This document shows, piece after piece, positions 44,546-53,234 of a stretch of 64,000 nucleotides of DNA. Positions within the stretch are counted from its first letter, which is position 1. Every line of letters starts with the position of its first letter. Position numbers and translations under genes: made by a program. Source of the stretch: Sphingomonas sp. OV641 (GTDB taxonomy: Bacteria > Pseudomonadota > Alphaproteobacteria > Sphingomonadales > Sphingomonadaceae); assembly GCF_900109205.1 (NCBI RefSeq), contig NZ_FNZB01000008.1, positions 1 to 64,000 on the forward strand. The letters run 5' to 3'. Under the pieces are notes generated by a model. The model did not search any database, was not told the DNA's origin, and worked only from the letters and a program-made list of their open reading frames with translations.

Positions 44546-44661
44546 AGATAAAAATACTGATAGCACGAGGATTGCCGTCAATTGGTCGCAGCGCGCTATA
44601 GCGCTCCCTCCTAAGGGGCAGGGCAGGGGGGTCGCGGCTCGTGCTATCAGTATTTCTATGT
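44546..44661. repeat. Two inverted 24-bp iterons before repA
   Basis: One copy lies on the minus strand at 44546-44569 and one on the plus strand at 44638-44661. They share an exact 18-bp core beginning CTCGTGCTATCAGTAT. Three more copies lie at 46301-46480. The pair flanks about 68 bases and overlaps the end of repC and the repA upstream region. Such iterons are initiator-binding sites in plasmid origins. Confidence 0.75.
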
Positions 44662-44663
44662 CC

Positions 44664-46016
44664 TCATAGCAGGCGGTGAGCCCGCCCGCCTCGTCCGAGA
44701 CCCAGCGCTGCAGCGGCGAGCTGGCCAATCGAGCGAGGATCGGATCCGGTGGAGAGGGAGCGCATGCCCTCCGACCGCGCACTGTCCTTCAGCCCGTGGT
44801 AAGTTCGCCCTAGGTTGAGCAGCCCGGACGCGGCGTGCTTGTTCATGCCCCGCAGGTACGCTCCTGGGCGATCAACGTCGCCTCGCATATGCTTGTGCGC
44901 GGTCGCGAGAACCGACGCGGCGGCCCCCTTCTGCCCCATGAGGCGACACGCTTCGTGCCACACACTCCGGTGAATGGCCGTTTGGTCGACCAGGCGCTCG
45001 GCCGTGCCGATCAGCTCTCCCCATGTCGGCCGCGGCGAACCGGTCATGATGAACTCCGGAACGACTGTAGCGATGAACTCGGGATCGACCCCGTGCTTCG
45101 CCAGGTCGGCCTCGACGGCGGTCTGAGGTTCCGGGTCACGGACGTCGTACCCGTTTCTGCTACCCTTCTTCGGATAGCCACTACTGTAGACTGCTTTAGC
45201 AGTATCGGGTTGGTTTGTAGTTGTAATAGGGGCGTCGCACAGTTCGTCCGAGGGTGAATCATTTTGTGAAAATGGAGCATCCGAAGCCCCATGAAACACA
45301 GCAGCTACGGCCTTGCCGAGGCCTTCAGCGCGATCCTCCATTTGCTCGACGCATGCTGCCAGCAACTCCTCGTCACGCACACGGCGCATCTGGCTGGTGG
45401 CGAGAAGAGCAATCTCCACGGCCGTCCGGGCATCAATGCTATCGATCTGTTCGTCTTCGAGCAGCTGGGCGAGCGTCCGGATTCGGCGTCGTGCAGCGGA
45501 GAGGCGCTGTCGTAGCACTTTGATCCGCAGGTCCGCCTCCACGCCTTCCCTGGCGGCCGCTGCGAACTCCTCATAGCGAACCGCCAGTGGGCTGAGATCG
45601 ATGCCGTAGGCGTAGATGAGCCGACCGTCTTTGCCCCGGGCGCCGACCCGATTGCCGTTTGCGCTGTCGCGATGGGTGATCAGGCCAAACCGCGCTGCAT
45701 TGGCGAGCATCTTCTGGACCTGGCGCACGCCAATACCGAGCTTTTGCGTCAGCTTCTCGTTCGACGGGAAGACGATCGGCCGCTGCCCGTCGATCCAATC
45801 AATCGCGCGTGACCAGCTCATAAGGGTATCGACGGCATGGACGAGGCGAGGGGGGATCCCAAGATACGGCGCCGCGCGCTTGAAGACGGTGAGGACCTGC
45901 CGGTGGGTCACGTCTTCTGGCAGCCCTCTGAACCGCTGCGCGAGCTGGTCGGTAGCGCTCGAGCGTTCGTCGAGGCGGCGGTGGCCCGCGCCGGGAGCGA
46001 GAGCATAGGACATCAT
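44664..46016 (-). CDS. repC: Replication protein RepC
   Basis: A 450-residue protein of the RepC family. The N-terminal half has winged-helix motifs (LTVFKRAAPYLGIPPRLVHA and LTQKLGIGVRQVQKMLAN). The C-terminal part is typical RepC, with RLMGQKGAAASVLATAHKHM and PGAYLRGMNKHAASGLLNL. In repABC plasmids it initiates replication. The start is placed at the ATG ATG pair at 46016, with AGGGGG upstream; the longer reading adds little. Having both RPA-type RepA and RepC in one replicon is unusual. Confidence 0.8.
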   Translation of the reverse strand: MMSYALAPGAGHRRLDERSSATDQLAQRFRGLPEDVTHRQVLTVFKRAAPYLGIPPRLVHAVDTLMSWSRAIDWIDGQRPIVFPSNEKLTQKLGIGVRQVQKMLANAARFGLITHRDSANGNRVGARGKDGRLIYAYGIDLSPLAVRYEEFAAAAREGVEADLRIKVLRQRLSAARRRIRTLAQLLEDEQIDSIDARTAVEIALLATSQMRRVRDEELLAACVEQMEDRAEGLGKAVAAVFHGASDAPFSQNDSPSDELCDAPITTTNQPDTAKAVYSSGYPKKGSRNGYDVRDPEPQTAVEADLAKHGVDPEFIATVVPEFIMTGSPRPTWGELIGTAERLVDQTAIHRSVWHEACRLMGQKGAAASVLATAHKHMRGDVDRPGAYLRGMNKHAASGLLNLGRTYHGLKDSARSEGMRSLSTGSDPRSIGQLAAAALGLGRGGRAHRLL

Positions 46017-46146
46017 TCGGATAATCCCCCTGGGATACCCGTGCGGACGCAACCACCCGTGGCGCGAATTGCGCTTTCTTATTGCTGCGTCATCGGATCT
46101 CGGCTAAGGCGACGTTGCGACACGACCTCTCCGAGGTTCCGAAAAG

Positions 46147-46168
46147 CCCGGCCTAGTGCCGGGTTTTT
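46147..46168. terminator. Rho-independent terminator upstream of repC
   Basis: CCCGGC (46147-46152) pairs with GCCGGG (46158-46163) around a 5-base loop, followed by TTTTTC; AAAAG precedes it, so it can act in both directions. It may insulate repC from upstream minus-strand transcription. Confidence 0.75.
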
Positions 46169-46300
46169 CTTTTCTGCACGGCTTCCCCTTTTCGGTGACA
46201 CGCGATCGGACGACCGCAGGGCCGCACCTTCCTGGAATCACCAGACGCGGACGGCGAGGGGAACGTAAACGGCACGAGTGGCACCCGTCCTGTTCGACGG

Positions 46301-46480
46301 CTCGTGCTTTCAGTTAATCTATCTCGGAAATCCTCGTGCTATCAGTACATCTATGTGGCGCGAGTGCCCGGCAGAGGGCTGGGATGGGAAAGTGTGTAAC
46401 CCAGTTACACACTTTTGGAGGCTCCCACGGGTCGGATTCGCAGCCTTCGAGCATGGCTCGTGCTTTCAGTATATCTATCT
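46301..46480 (+). repeat. Three direct 24-bp iterons before repC
   Basis: Copies at 46301-46324, 46333-46356 and 46457-46480 start CTCGTGCT, continue TCAGT and end TCTAT plus two bases. They match the two copies at 44546-44661. Together they form the iteron set of this replicon. Confidence 0.8.
46390..46414. promoter_or_regulatory. Perfect 11-bp inverted repeat, operator shared with the traA region
   Basis: AAGTGTGTAAC (46390-46400) and GTTACACACTT (46404-46414) are perfect inverted repeats around CCA. The inner GTGTAAC-N3-GTTACAC matches 36744-36760 before traA. It sits between iterons and probably binds a plasmid-coded repressor. Confidence 0.7.
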
Positions 46481-46535
46481 CTGAGGCCTCCCGATCCCAG
46501 TAGCGCATAGTTCGCACTCAGCCATTACCGAGGAG

Positions 46536-47033
46536 TCAGACGACCGGGTCATCCCAAGCTTTAATCGTCTGGTAGTCGCTCTGAGCTGAAATAATCTCAG
46601 TCGCGCGATCCCAGAAGACCTTCAGAAACCAGCCCGCGATTGAGGCCTGTGCGAGGACCATGAAAGTCCGGGTAGCTTCAAGAAGAGGGACTTCGCGTGG
46701 CGTGCTAATTAGCACTGCTGCGAGGACGGCCTGTGTTCCAAGGAGGGCTAGAGCTGCGATGAAGTCAGCGGCAATCGGAAGTAGACGATCTTCGCGCCTC
46801 GCATACCTCTTTAAGGCCGCGCCCGTTACCATCGAGCAAAGTCCAACGATTGCAGTCAACACCACGCCTATCGCGCATCGAGTCGGCAAACTCATCCAGG
46901 GAAGTAGGTCGCTCCCGAAAAGGGCAAACCAATTGTATGGTGTGATCGCATATGACACGAACACCAAAACGGGTAGGTTCCAGCCGTCTTCAAGATTGTC
47001 GGCAGGGGAATACCAGCGGCGGCCGCTTCTCAC
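46536..47033 (-). CDS. Membrane protein with four predicted segments
   Basis: A 165-residue protein with hydrophobic segments near residues 20-42, 48-70, 88-108 and 122-142. No family is recognised. The GTG start overlaps the stop of the integrase remnant (ATGTGA), so it was probably expressed with that recombinase before the rearrangement. It might be a phage-exclusion or toxin-like membrane protein, but the sequence does not show it. Confidence 0.5.
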   Translation of the reverse strand: MRSGRRWYSPADNLEDGWNLPVLVFVSYAITPYNWFALFGSDLLPWMSLPTRCAIGVVLTAIVGLCSMVTGAALKRYARREDRLLPIAADFIAALALLGTQAVLAAVLISTPREVPLLEATRTFMVLAQASIAGWFLKVFWDRATEIISAQSDYQTIKAWDDPVV

Positions 47034-47118
47034 ATGGACCCCTTGCCCGCGTGATCGCGATATCGTTCTGTGTCGCGGACGTATTCCGCGACCATGTCGA
47101 TTGAGGCGTGACGGCTAG
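47030..47118 (-). pseudogene. C-terminal remnant of a tyrosine recombinase
   Basis: The minus-strand frame ending at 47030 reads SIDMVAEYVRDTERYRDHAG at its end, which closely resembles the C-terminal tail of tyrosine integrases (pattern MxxYVRxAxxFxDHAG). It begins where the truncated Argonaute stops, so the two genes appear to have been joined by a deletion or recombination event. Confidence 0.55.
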
Positions 47119-47729
47119 GTCTCGGCATCCCGCACCGTGTCGGGGAACAGGTCGCCGCCCATCTGGAAGAAGCGTTTGGCGTCCTTGAAGCTCGTGATGT
47201 CGGAGGGGGTGCGCTCGTCCTTGGGCGGTGGTGCGACCTGGGGGCGTCCATAGCGATAGACGACGTCCGGAACGACAACGAGCCAGACGTCGGGACGGCG
47301 CTCCTCGGCGCGGATGTGCGCGCGGATCGCGTCGGCGAACAGCAGCACCGTGGAACGAACCGCGTCGGCGCGATTGTTCTTTTTGATGCAATGATCGATG
47401 TCGCCGCTCTTGACCGCTAGCTCGACCATGCCGCGGGTCGGCAGCGCGATGCCGAAGCAGGCCTCGAAGCCTGGCCATGCGGGTGCCCATAGGACGGGCT
47501 TGCCCTTTGCATCGACCTTACCGGGAATATGCAGGCTGATCCGCTCTAACCAGCGGCGGGATAGGCCGACGCCGCTCTCCGTCCCGATGACGCCCAAGCG
47601 GACCTGGGAGCGGCCATCTGGACCTTCGAGCGGCCCGAAGAGGAAGAGCCCATCTTTTGGCGCTTCCATCTGCTGCCCGTGACCGAACTCGAGCAAAGGC
47701 TCGGCGATGCGGTGCGTGAGGATGCTCAT
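47115..47729 (-). pseudogene. Short prokaryotic Argonaute, truncated
   Basis: 204 residues remain of a protein class that is normally about 450-510. The N-terminus (RIAEPLLEFGHGQQMEAPKD, then GLFLFGPLEGP) is the short-pAgo signature. Residues 75-200 hold part of the MID domain; the PIWI half is missing, so guide and target binding should be lost. It ends DTVRDAET at a TAG, followed by integrase-like sequence. The start overlaps the TIR-APAZ stop by four bases. Intact pAgo/TIR-APAZ (SPARTA) complexes degrade NAD when guide RNA finds plasmid DNA. Confidence 0.75.
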
Positions 47730-49120
47730 GCGTCGGCCTCCTCCGGTATCCCATCCCGGTCGAAGGCCGTTTCGAAGTCCTCTGACAGAGTTATCTGGCC
47801 TCCCTCGTCTTCCTCGGCTCGGCGGTCTTCTTCCGCGGCGAAGCTGACCGGAAAGTCGAAGCTCATTGGTAGGCTAGCGACCGCGAGGCGCTCACCGGAC
47901 GCGGCAATATCTAAGGTCGCATCACCTTCGGCAAGCCAGCCCATTGCGGCAAGCAGCATGTCGCGCCATTTGTCGTTGAACCAAGACCGCGTGAGGCGCA
48001 ACCGGATGCGCTGCAGCTGTTCACCCGGGAGCGGGGTTCGGCCATTGGTCGTCACCGCAACATTGGCATGGACCCGGAAGAGAGCATCCGGCCAGAGCTT
48101 GGGTTGAGCGACAAGGCACAGATGCCAGCGCCGGTCCTTGAACTTGCCGCTCAGGACACGGTCGACCCGATGGCCGTCGCTCAGCGTCAGCTTCACCCTT
48201 CCGTCGATGAGTCCGTCGGGGAAGAAGCGGCCTCGGGCGCCCGAGGCGAAATCGACAGGAAGTAGCCCGAGACGATGCATGGCCAGGTCCCAATGCTGAC
48301 GCATCAGGTTGACGGCGATCCGCCGCGCGTTGGAACGCTCACCGAAGTGGCGGCTATATGTACCGTCGATCACGCCGTTGAAGGGCAGGCTAGCGCGTGC
48401 CTTCAACGGCGGCGCGCCATTATCGAGACGCTCGATCGCATCGGGTCCGCAGAAGGCGATAGCGCCTCCCTCGTGAAGGACGTGGGGAACCTTGGTGAAC
48501 TGGCTCCACGCTTCCAGCTGCGCAGTCGTTCCCTTCGCCTCCAGGATCCAGACGTCAGGCCTCGCCCGGAGTTCGAACCAGTTGCTGTAAAGCGTCTCGG
48601 AATTTAGCGTGACCAGCTTTCGACCGTCCTCTTGGGCAGCGACGATCATCGCAAGCTGCTCGGCGTCCGGATGCTCGACCTTCGGTACACGTGAGGTGTC
48701 GAGCGTCTCGAACAAGGGCTGAAGGCAGGCTGCCCAGTTAGGGAACGCATTGTGTGCGTTCTGGCGGAGGATCTCTGTGGGGAAATCGCCGAAGTCCACG
48801 GCGGCGATCCGGATTGGGACCATAAACTCCGGGTCGTTTAGCTTGCGACGCATGACGTCGCCGAGGGCGAGTTCCTTCTTTACGCCTTGCTTGCCGATGT
48901 GCTCGGACACGACGACGATCTGCTTGATCGCCTCGTGCCGCAGCACGTGCTCGATCTTGTCCCAGAAATCGTCGCCGCCCCGAAGCGCGCGAACGTCGAC
49001 CCAGACCTTGTATCCGGCCGTGGTTAGGCGCCCGGCAAGCCACCGGGCGAAGCGATTGTCCTCAGGATTGGCGTGCGTGATCAGAATTGTGTCGCGCACC
49101 GGTGTCGGAGCGGTAGTCAT
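47726..49120 (-). CDS. TIR-APAZ protein, effector subunit of a SPARTA-type system
   Basis: A 464-residue protein, normal length. The N-terminal TIR domain (residues about 10-140) begins ILITHANPEDNRFARWLAGR and holds YKVWVDVRALRGGDDFWDKI; the catalytic Glu should follow in the region of KKELALGDVM. The C-terminal half is the APAZ domain, which mimics the Argonaute N and L1 regions and holds the partner. Its PAZ-less Argonaute is truncated, so it may be inactive, or, without guide control, constitutively silent or toxic. Confidence 0.75.
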   Translation of the reverse strand: MTTAPTPVRDTILITHANPEDNRFARWLAGRLTTAGYKVWVDVRALRGGDDFWDKIEHVLRHEAIKQIVVVSEHIGKQGVKKELALGDVMRRKLNDPEFMVPIRIAAVDFGDFPTEILRQNAHNAFPNWAACLQPLFETLDTSRVPKVEHPDAEQLAMIVAAQEDGRKLVTLNSETLYSNWFELRARPDVWILEAKGTTAQLEAWSQFTKVPHVLHEGGAIAFCGPDAIERLDNGAPPLKARASLPFNGVIDGTYSRHFGERSNARRIAVNLMRQHWDLAMHRLGLLPVDFASGARGRFFPDGLIDGRVKLTLSDGHRVDRVLSGKFKDRRWHLCLVAQPKLWPDALFRVHANVAVTTNGRTPLPGEQLQRIRLRLTRSWFNDKWRDMLLAAMGWLAEGDATLDIAASGERLAVASLPMSFDFPVSFAAEEDRRAEEDEGGQITLSEDFETAFDRDGIPEEADA

Positions 49121-49168
49121 GGGAGTCCCCGCCAGCAGAGTGCCGAACCTAAAAGCACGAATGTGCGA

Positions 49169-49567
49169 CTACTCTGCCAAGGGGCGCACGTTGGTGATGG
49201 TGATGCCTACATCGGCGCTCGCAAGTGGCTCGTCCGTTGTAAGCATCTCAGCTTGCAGGTCGATCGCCAAGGCAAGGCATGCCCGATCGCCGAGGGACAG
49301 ACCGAGCGCCTTCGTCGCTGGCCGAAGGTCGCCTACTATGAGCGCCTGGGCAGGAGTGAGCGGCCGGACATCGAGATGCAGCCCGCCAAGTGCCTCACGT
49401 ACCTCGTCGAGCGGCAATCCTCGGTCCCGTAGCTTGGAAACGACCTCCGCGAGGTTGGCTGTTCCGATGATGCTGCGGGTCAGGACGTCGATTATCCGAT
49501 CCGCCCCGGGTTCATCGTTTAGAAGGCAGAGCAGGGCGGAGGCGTCGAGTACGACTTTGCTACTCAC
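49169..49567 (-). CDS. vapC: VapC-family PIN-domain toxin
   Basis: A 132-residue PIN-domain ribonuclease. Acidic residues fit the fold: VVLDASALLCLLNDEPG (Asp), ANLAEVVSKL (Glu) and LSLGDRACLALA (Asp). GTG 49567 overlaps the antitoxin stop and is preferred over the upstream ATG at 49579. VapC toxins usually cleave tRNA or rRNA. It forms a toxin-antitoxin pair with the AbrB-like gene upstream and may stabilise the plasmid segment. Confidence 0.8.
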   Translation of the reverse strand: MSSKVVLDASALLCLLNDEPGADRIIDVLTRSIIGTANLAEVVSKLRDRGLPLDEVREALGGLHLDVRPLTPAQALIVGDLRPATKALGLSLGDRACLALAIDLQAEMLTTDEPLASADVGITITNVRPLAE

Positions 49568-49808
49568 GCTCCGCCTCACGCCGACGCTCCGCGATCAGCT
49601 CGTCAGCCAAGCCGACGCCTTCGGGCACATACTTGCGCAGGATCGCGCGAGCACGCTCAAGTGCCTTAGGTACGGAACGTACCCGCAGCTCGCCATCGTC
49701 CACATCGACGAGGACGGTGTCACCCGTGGTGATCCCGAGCTCACGGCGCATTGCCGCCGGGATCACGAGCTTACCACCGTCCACGATCTTGACCCTCTGT
49801 GCTTCCAT
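49560..49808 (-). CDS. vapB: AbrB/SpoVT-family antitoxin (VapB-like)
   Basis: An 82-residue protein. The swapped-hairpin AbrB domain occupies residues 1-45 (KIVDGGKLVIPAAMRRELGI and DTVLVDVDDGELRVR). The C-terminal tail would wrap VapC. ATG 49808; a longer start at 49817 is possible. It should autoregulate the operon together with the toxin. Confidence 0.8.
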   Translation of the reverse strand: MEAQRVKIVDGGKLVIPAAMRRELGITTGDTVLVDVDDGELRVRSVPKALERARAILRKYVPEGVGLADELIAERRREAERE

Positions 49809-50041
49809 CTGCACCAAACCCGCTGATACAACCCGTCCAAGACCTTGTACCGGAGAGCAAAGTCGGACGCCAGCGTGAAGGCAGGGATTAATGCACGGCC
49901 GATCACCGAAATAGCGTTCATCGATAATGGGGCAGCTACTTAGACCCGGTCCGCTTAGCTAGGCTACGTAGGACCGGTAGTTGCCGTTCTGAGCCGATTG
50001 CTGCATGACTGGCTCACAAGGGTGTACCCAACGGAGCCAAC

Positions 50042-50695
50042 ATGAGTACGACCCGCGCTGCTCGCGTGTACCTGCGCGTCAGCACCGATGAGCAGGATCT
50101 TGAACGCCAAGAGGCGATGGTCGTGTCCTCGCGTACCGCGGGGTATTATGTCGCAGCTGTTTATCGCGAGAAGGCTTCCGGCGCGCGTCCTGACCGGCCC
50201 GAGTTGCTTCGCATGATAGCCGACCTGCAAATGGGCGAAGTCGTTATCGCCGAAAAGATCGATCGGATCAGCCGCCTGCCGTTGGCTGAGGCGGAGAGGC
50301 TCGTCACCGCTATCCGCGACAAGGGAGCGAGGCTAGCCGTACCAGGAATTGTGGACCTTACCGATCTTGCTGAGGACAATGGCGGGGTGACGCGCATCGT
50401 CCTAGAGGCCGTTCAAGACATGTTGTTGAGGGTTGCGCTTCAGACCGCTCGCGATGATTACGAACTGCGCCGCGAGCGGCAGCGGGAGGGCATAGCGATC
50501 GCCAAGCGGGAGGGACGCTATACCGGTCGAAAACCAGACTTGGCCCATCATCGCCGCATTGTCTCACTTCGTGAGGCAGGGATGAGCATAGCGAAAACGG
50601 CGGCGCTAGCGGGCTGCAGCATCGCACAAGTCAAGCGCGTTACAGCCCTCCACCGGGCGACCAAGCAGAGCGATGCGTGTCCGACGATACCGTGA
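50042..50695 (+). CDS. Serine recombinase of the resolvase/invertase family
   Basis: A 217-residue enzyme. The catalytic Ser lies in VYLRVSTDEQDLERQ (Ser15), with conserved Arg and Asp in EKIDRISRLPL. A C-terminal helix-turn-helix (GMSIAKTAALAGCSIAQVKR) recognises the res site. Resolvases separate cointegrates or dimers of plasmids and transposons. It is the last mobile-type gene before chromosome-like DNA, so its site may lie at the right boundary of the segment. Confidence 0.9.
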   Translation: MSTTRAARVYLRVSTDEQDLERQEAMVVSSRTAGYYVAAVYREKASGARPDRPELLRMIADLQMGEVVIAEKIDRISRLPLAEAERLVTAIRDKGARLAVPGIVDLTDLAEDNGGVTRIVLEAVQDMLLRVALQTARDDYELRRERQREGIAIAKREGRYTGRKPDLAHHRRIVSLREAGMSIAKTAALAGCSIAQVKRVTALHRATKQSDACPTIP

Positions 50696-50802
50696 GATAG
50701 AGCCGGACTCAATTCGACCTCTGAATAATTCTGCTAGGATGGAAAGAGGCGGCAGCGTTGCCGCTGGGACGGTCAAGCAGCCGTGAAGGCTGCAGCGAGA
50801 TC

Positions 50803-52374
50803 TCAATTTCTGGCCCGTACTGGCGCAAGGCTAATCGTGGCCGTGCCGCGCCCCCATACCGGTAGGTAGACGCCTTGCCCCGCCGCCTTCAACTGGCCCG
50901 TCCGCACGTCCGTCACACGGGCACGCACGATTATGTCGCCAATCCGCTTTTCGTCGATCGCACGGGTGATCTTGCCGATTAGCTTGTCGAAATCCTTTTC
51001 GAAATTCTGGGTCAGCGCGGCTGACACAGTGCCTGATATGCCGGGAGTGTTGGCGAGCTTCAGGAGCAGGCTTGTCCCGACCGAGTCGGCCACACCGGCG
51101 ACAGTGAGATCGTCGAACGCTACACGGCGATCGTTGACGGCGTTGCGCGGCGTGGCGGTAAGCCAGATCGTGCCTTGCGCAGGCTCCCCACCTTCGGCTG
51201 CCGCACTGAAGCGAAGCCCGACCGCGATCTTGTCACCCGTGGTGCCGTAGACGGTCACCTGGTGAAACTGCGCGCGCACGGCCCCGACACCAGGCACCTC
51301 GAAGGGGCGGCGGGAACGCTTCACCAATGCCTTGGCGAGAACCGGCTCCAGCTGACGATAGTCGGCGATGACGGGGATGGCGAACAGGATGCGGCCGGGT
51401 CCGGGCTGCGTGCGCGACATGGCGGGGAGCGGCTGGCGCTGCGGATCAGGCGGCCGATCGCCGACAAAAGTCTCCGTCCCCGCCGTCATCCCTAGCGCCA
51501 GGTTCACCCGGTTGCGCGAAATGGTGTAGCCTCCGTAGCTCAACTGCCGGGGCGTGATCCGCATCCACACCGGCGGGTTCGCCCGGTTCAGTTGGACGGA
51601 GGTGAACGCCGACCCCCAGACCTGCGCGATCTGCTCGCGCAGCTGCAATCTGCCGAGCTCCTGCGGCAGCGAGCGCTCCAGGCGCTCGACGACGCCGGCG
51701 AGCTTGGCGTCGGCCTTGCTGGTGAACTCGATTCGCTGGCCGAGGAAGTCGACGTGCGGCTCGTCGGTCCAGTCGTAGGCGATCGACACCGTTGCGCGCG
51801 GCGACCAGTCGCGGGCGATGTCGAGCCTGACCACGGCCCGGACGCGGGCGTCCGCCTCCGCCGTTTCCCGGCTGAGCACGCCGCCCACGTCGCGGGCGCT
51901 GATCGCGGCGTGAAGCGGCATGGTGACAATGATCGTTTTGCCCGAGCCCTCCAGCACCAGCGGCCCTCGGACGACGGTGCCGGTGATGCGGCACTGGATG
52001 GCGGGCGTCTTGATCTTCGCGAAGAGGATCTTGACCTTTTTCGGCGGGAGGCAGGTCTGCCCCGGCTTGTCGATCGACCAGAGGCGACGCGGAACCGCCT
52101 GTTCGAGGCTGGCCGCCAGCTTGTCCATGTCTGCAACAATCGGGACATTCATGGTAGAAGTCTGCGGGGGCACGCTGATGGTGTCCGTCGCTCGCGGAGG
52201 CGCCTCGCGAGGAGTCCGGTCGCAGCCACTAAGGCATGCAACGCAGAGCAGGGCGGACACGATCGAGACACTCGAGAGTTCGTTCTCGCGAAAAAAAGCC
52301 CCGGCAATCTGGCCTGCCGCTTCAGCTATCGACCGACTCGGCGTTGAGACGGTTGCCCGAGCGGTCGTGTTCTT
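50803..52374 (-). CDS. DUF4403 lipoprotein
   Basis: About 523 residues. The lipobox LSGC with a signal-like region VSIVSALLCVACLSGC sits about 40-50 residues in from the ATG at 52374, so a later GTG start (in IVSALL) is possible and would give a normal lipoprotein leader. The body contains the DUF4403 region with repeats of ITPRQLSYGGY and long beta-rich segments. It probably resides in the envelope; function unknown. It is divergent from the DUF4142 gene. Confidence 0.75.
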   Translation of the reverse strand, partial: KNTTARATVSTPSRSIAEAAGQIAGAFFRENELSSVSIVSALLCVACLSGCDRTPREAPPRATDTISVPPQTSTMNVPIVADMDKLAASLEQAVPRRLWSIDKPGQTCLPPKKVKILFAKIKTPAIQCRITGTVVRGPLVLEGSGKTIIVTMPLHAAISARDVGGVLSRETAEADARVRAVVRLDIARDWSPRATVSIAYDWTDEPHVDFLGQRIEFTSKADAKLAGVVERLERSLPQELGRLQLREQIAQVWGSAFTSVQLNRANPPVWMRITPRQLSYGGYTISRNRVNLALGMTAGTETFVGDRPPDPQRQPLPAMSRTQPGPGRILFAIPVIADYRQLEPVLAKALVKRSRRPFEVPGVGAVRAQFHQVTVYGTTGDKIAVGLRFSAAAEGGEPAQGTIWLTATPRNAVNDRRVAFDDLTVAGVADSVGTSLLLKLANTPGISGTVSAALTQNFEKDFDKLIGKITRAIDEKRIGDIIVRARVTDVRTGQLKAAGQGVYLPVWGRGTATISLAPVRARN

Positions 52375-52444
52375 CATCGCCGCGCACCTCCAGCCGTCCG
52401 AGCGGCCACCATCCCATAGGTTTGCCAAATCAGTTTCGCAAAAG

Positions 52445-52469
52445 GGAACCGTCCCGTTTCTTTATCGTT
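52445..52469 (+). promoter_or_regulatory. EcfG-type (general stress response) promoter of the DUF4142 gene
   Basis: GGAAC (52445-52449), 16 bases, CGTT (52466-52469). This is a perfect match to the GGAAC-N16/17-CGTT consensus of alphaproteobacterial EcfG sigma factors. It lies 49 bases before the ATG of the DUF4142 gene. Confidence 0.8.
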
Positions 52470-52518
52470 CGGCCCGTTGATTTCGGTCAATGCCTAACAA
52501 CACCAACGGAGGATTTCG

Positions 52519-53088
52519 ATGAAGATTGCGATTGTCGCTGCGCTGCTCACCTTGGCGCCGGTTCCAGTATTGGCGCAGGCCGTTTCGCCCGCCACTTCGG
52601 GAACAATGACCAGCGCCGACGTCGGCGTCTCGCCGATCGCGAGCCAGAGCGGGCCCAATTACGTGCTCGCGGCGGCCGACGCCAACCTCTATCAGATCAA
52701 GGCCGCGCAGCTCGCCGCGACGCGCGCGCAGCGGGATGACGTCAAGGCTTATGCGAAGCGGGTGCTGGCCGAGACTCAGAGCAGCCACAAGGCGCTTCTG
52801 GCGGCGCTGAAGAACGATCAGCGCACGATCAAGGCCCCTTCCTCAAGCCTGTCCGCCGACCGTGCTGCCCTGCTCAAGCTACTCCAGAAGGCGCCCAAGA
52901 GCGCCTTCGACAATTTGTATCTGACGCAGTCCGCGCAGGTCCAGCAGGCTGCCTGGGCTGTGCACAAGGGTTACGCGCAGGACGGGACCGATCCGGCGCT
53001 GCAGCAGGTCGCCGGTACCGCGGTCCCGGTGCTGGAGAACGAGCTCACCACCGGCAAGTCGCTTACCCCCTCCGGGCTTGCAGGATAG
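52519..53088 (+). CDS. DUF4142 exported protein under general stress control
   Basis: A 189-residue exported protein. The signal peptide ends near VLAQA (residue 20), then a helical DUF4142 bundle (YVLAAADANLYQIKAAQLAA and AYAKRVLAETQSSHKALL). These ferritin-like bundles occur in stress-induced periplasmic proteins of unknown biochemical role. A perfect EcfG-type promoter upstream supports general-stress induction. Confidence 0.88.
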   Translation: MKIAIVAALLTLAPVPVLAQAVSPATSGTMTSADVGVSPIASQSGPNYVLAAADANLYQIKAAQLAATRAQRDDVKAYAKRVLAETQSSHKALLAALKNDQRTIKAPSSSLSADRAALLKLLQKAPKSAFDNLYLTQSAQVQQAAWAVHKGYAQDGTDPALQQVAGTAVPVLENELTTGKSLTPSGLAG

Positions 53089-53234
53089 GTGATACCCGCC
53101 GGGCCAGGTCGATGAAGCCCCCCTTCGACCTGGTCCGGCACTTGTTTGCGGCGATTATTGCCGGGAGTGCAGCCGGCGGAATTGCTTCCCTGCTTCGCCG
53201 CGCATGAGATGCTGCATCACGATCCGGTAGACCG

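Larger units (their letters stand above)
46017..46535. other. Replicon control region between repC and the membrane-protein gene
   Basis: No supported gene is seen in these 519 bases. They hold a terminator hairpin (46147-46168), three direct 24-bp iterons (46301-46480) and a large palindrome (46390-46414). This is probably the plasmid origin and repC control region. Confidence 0.65.
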
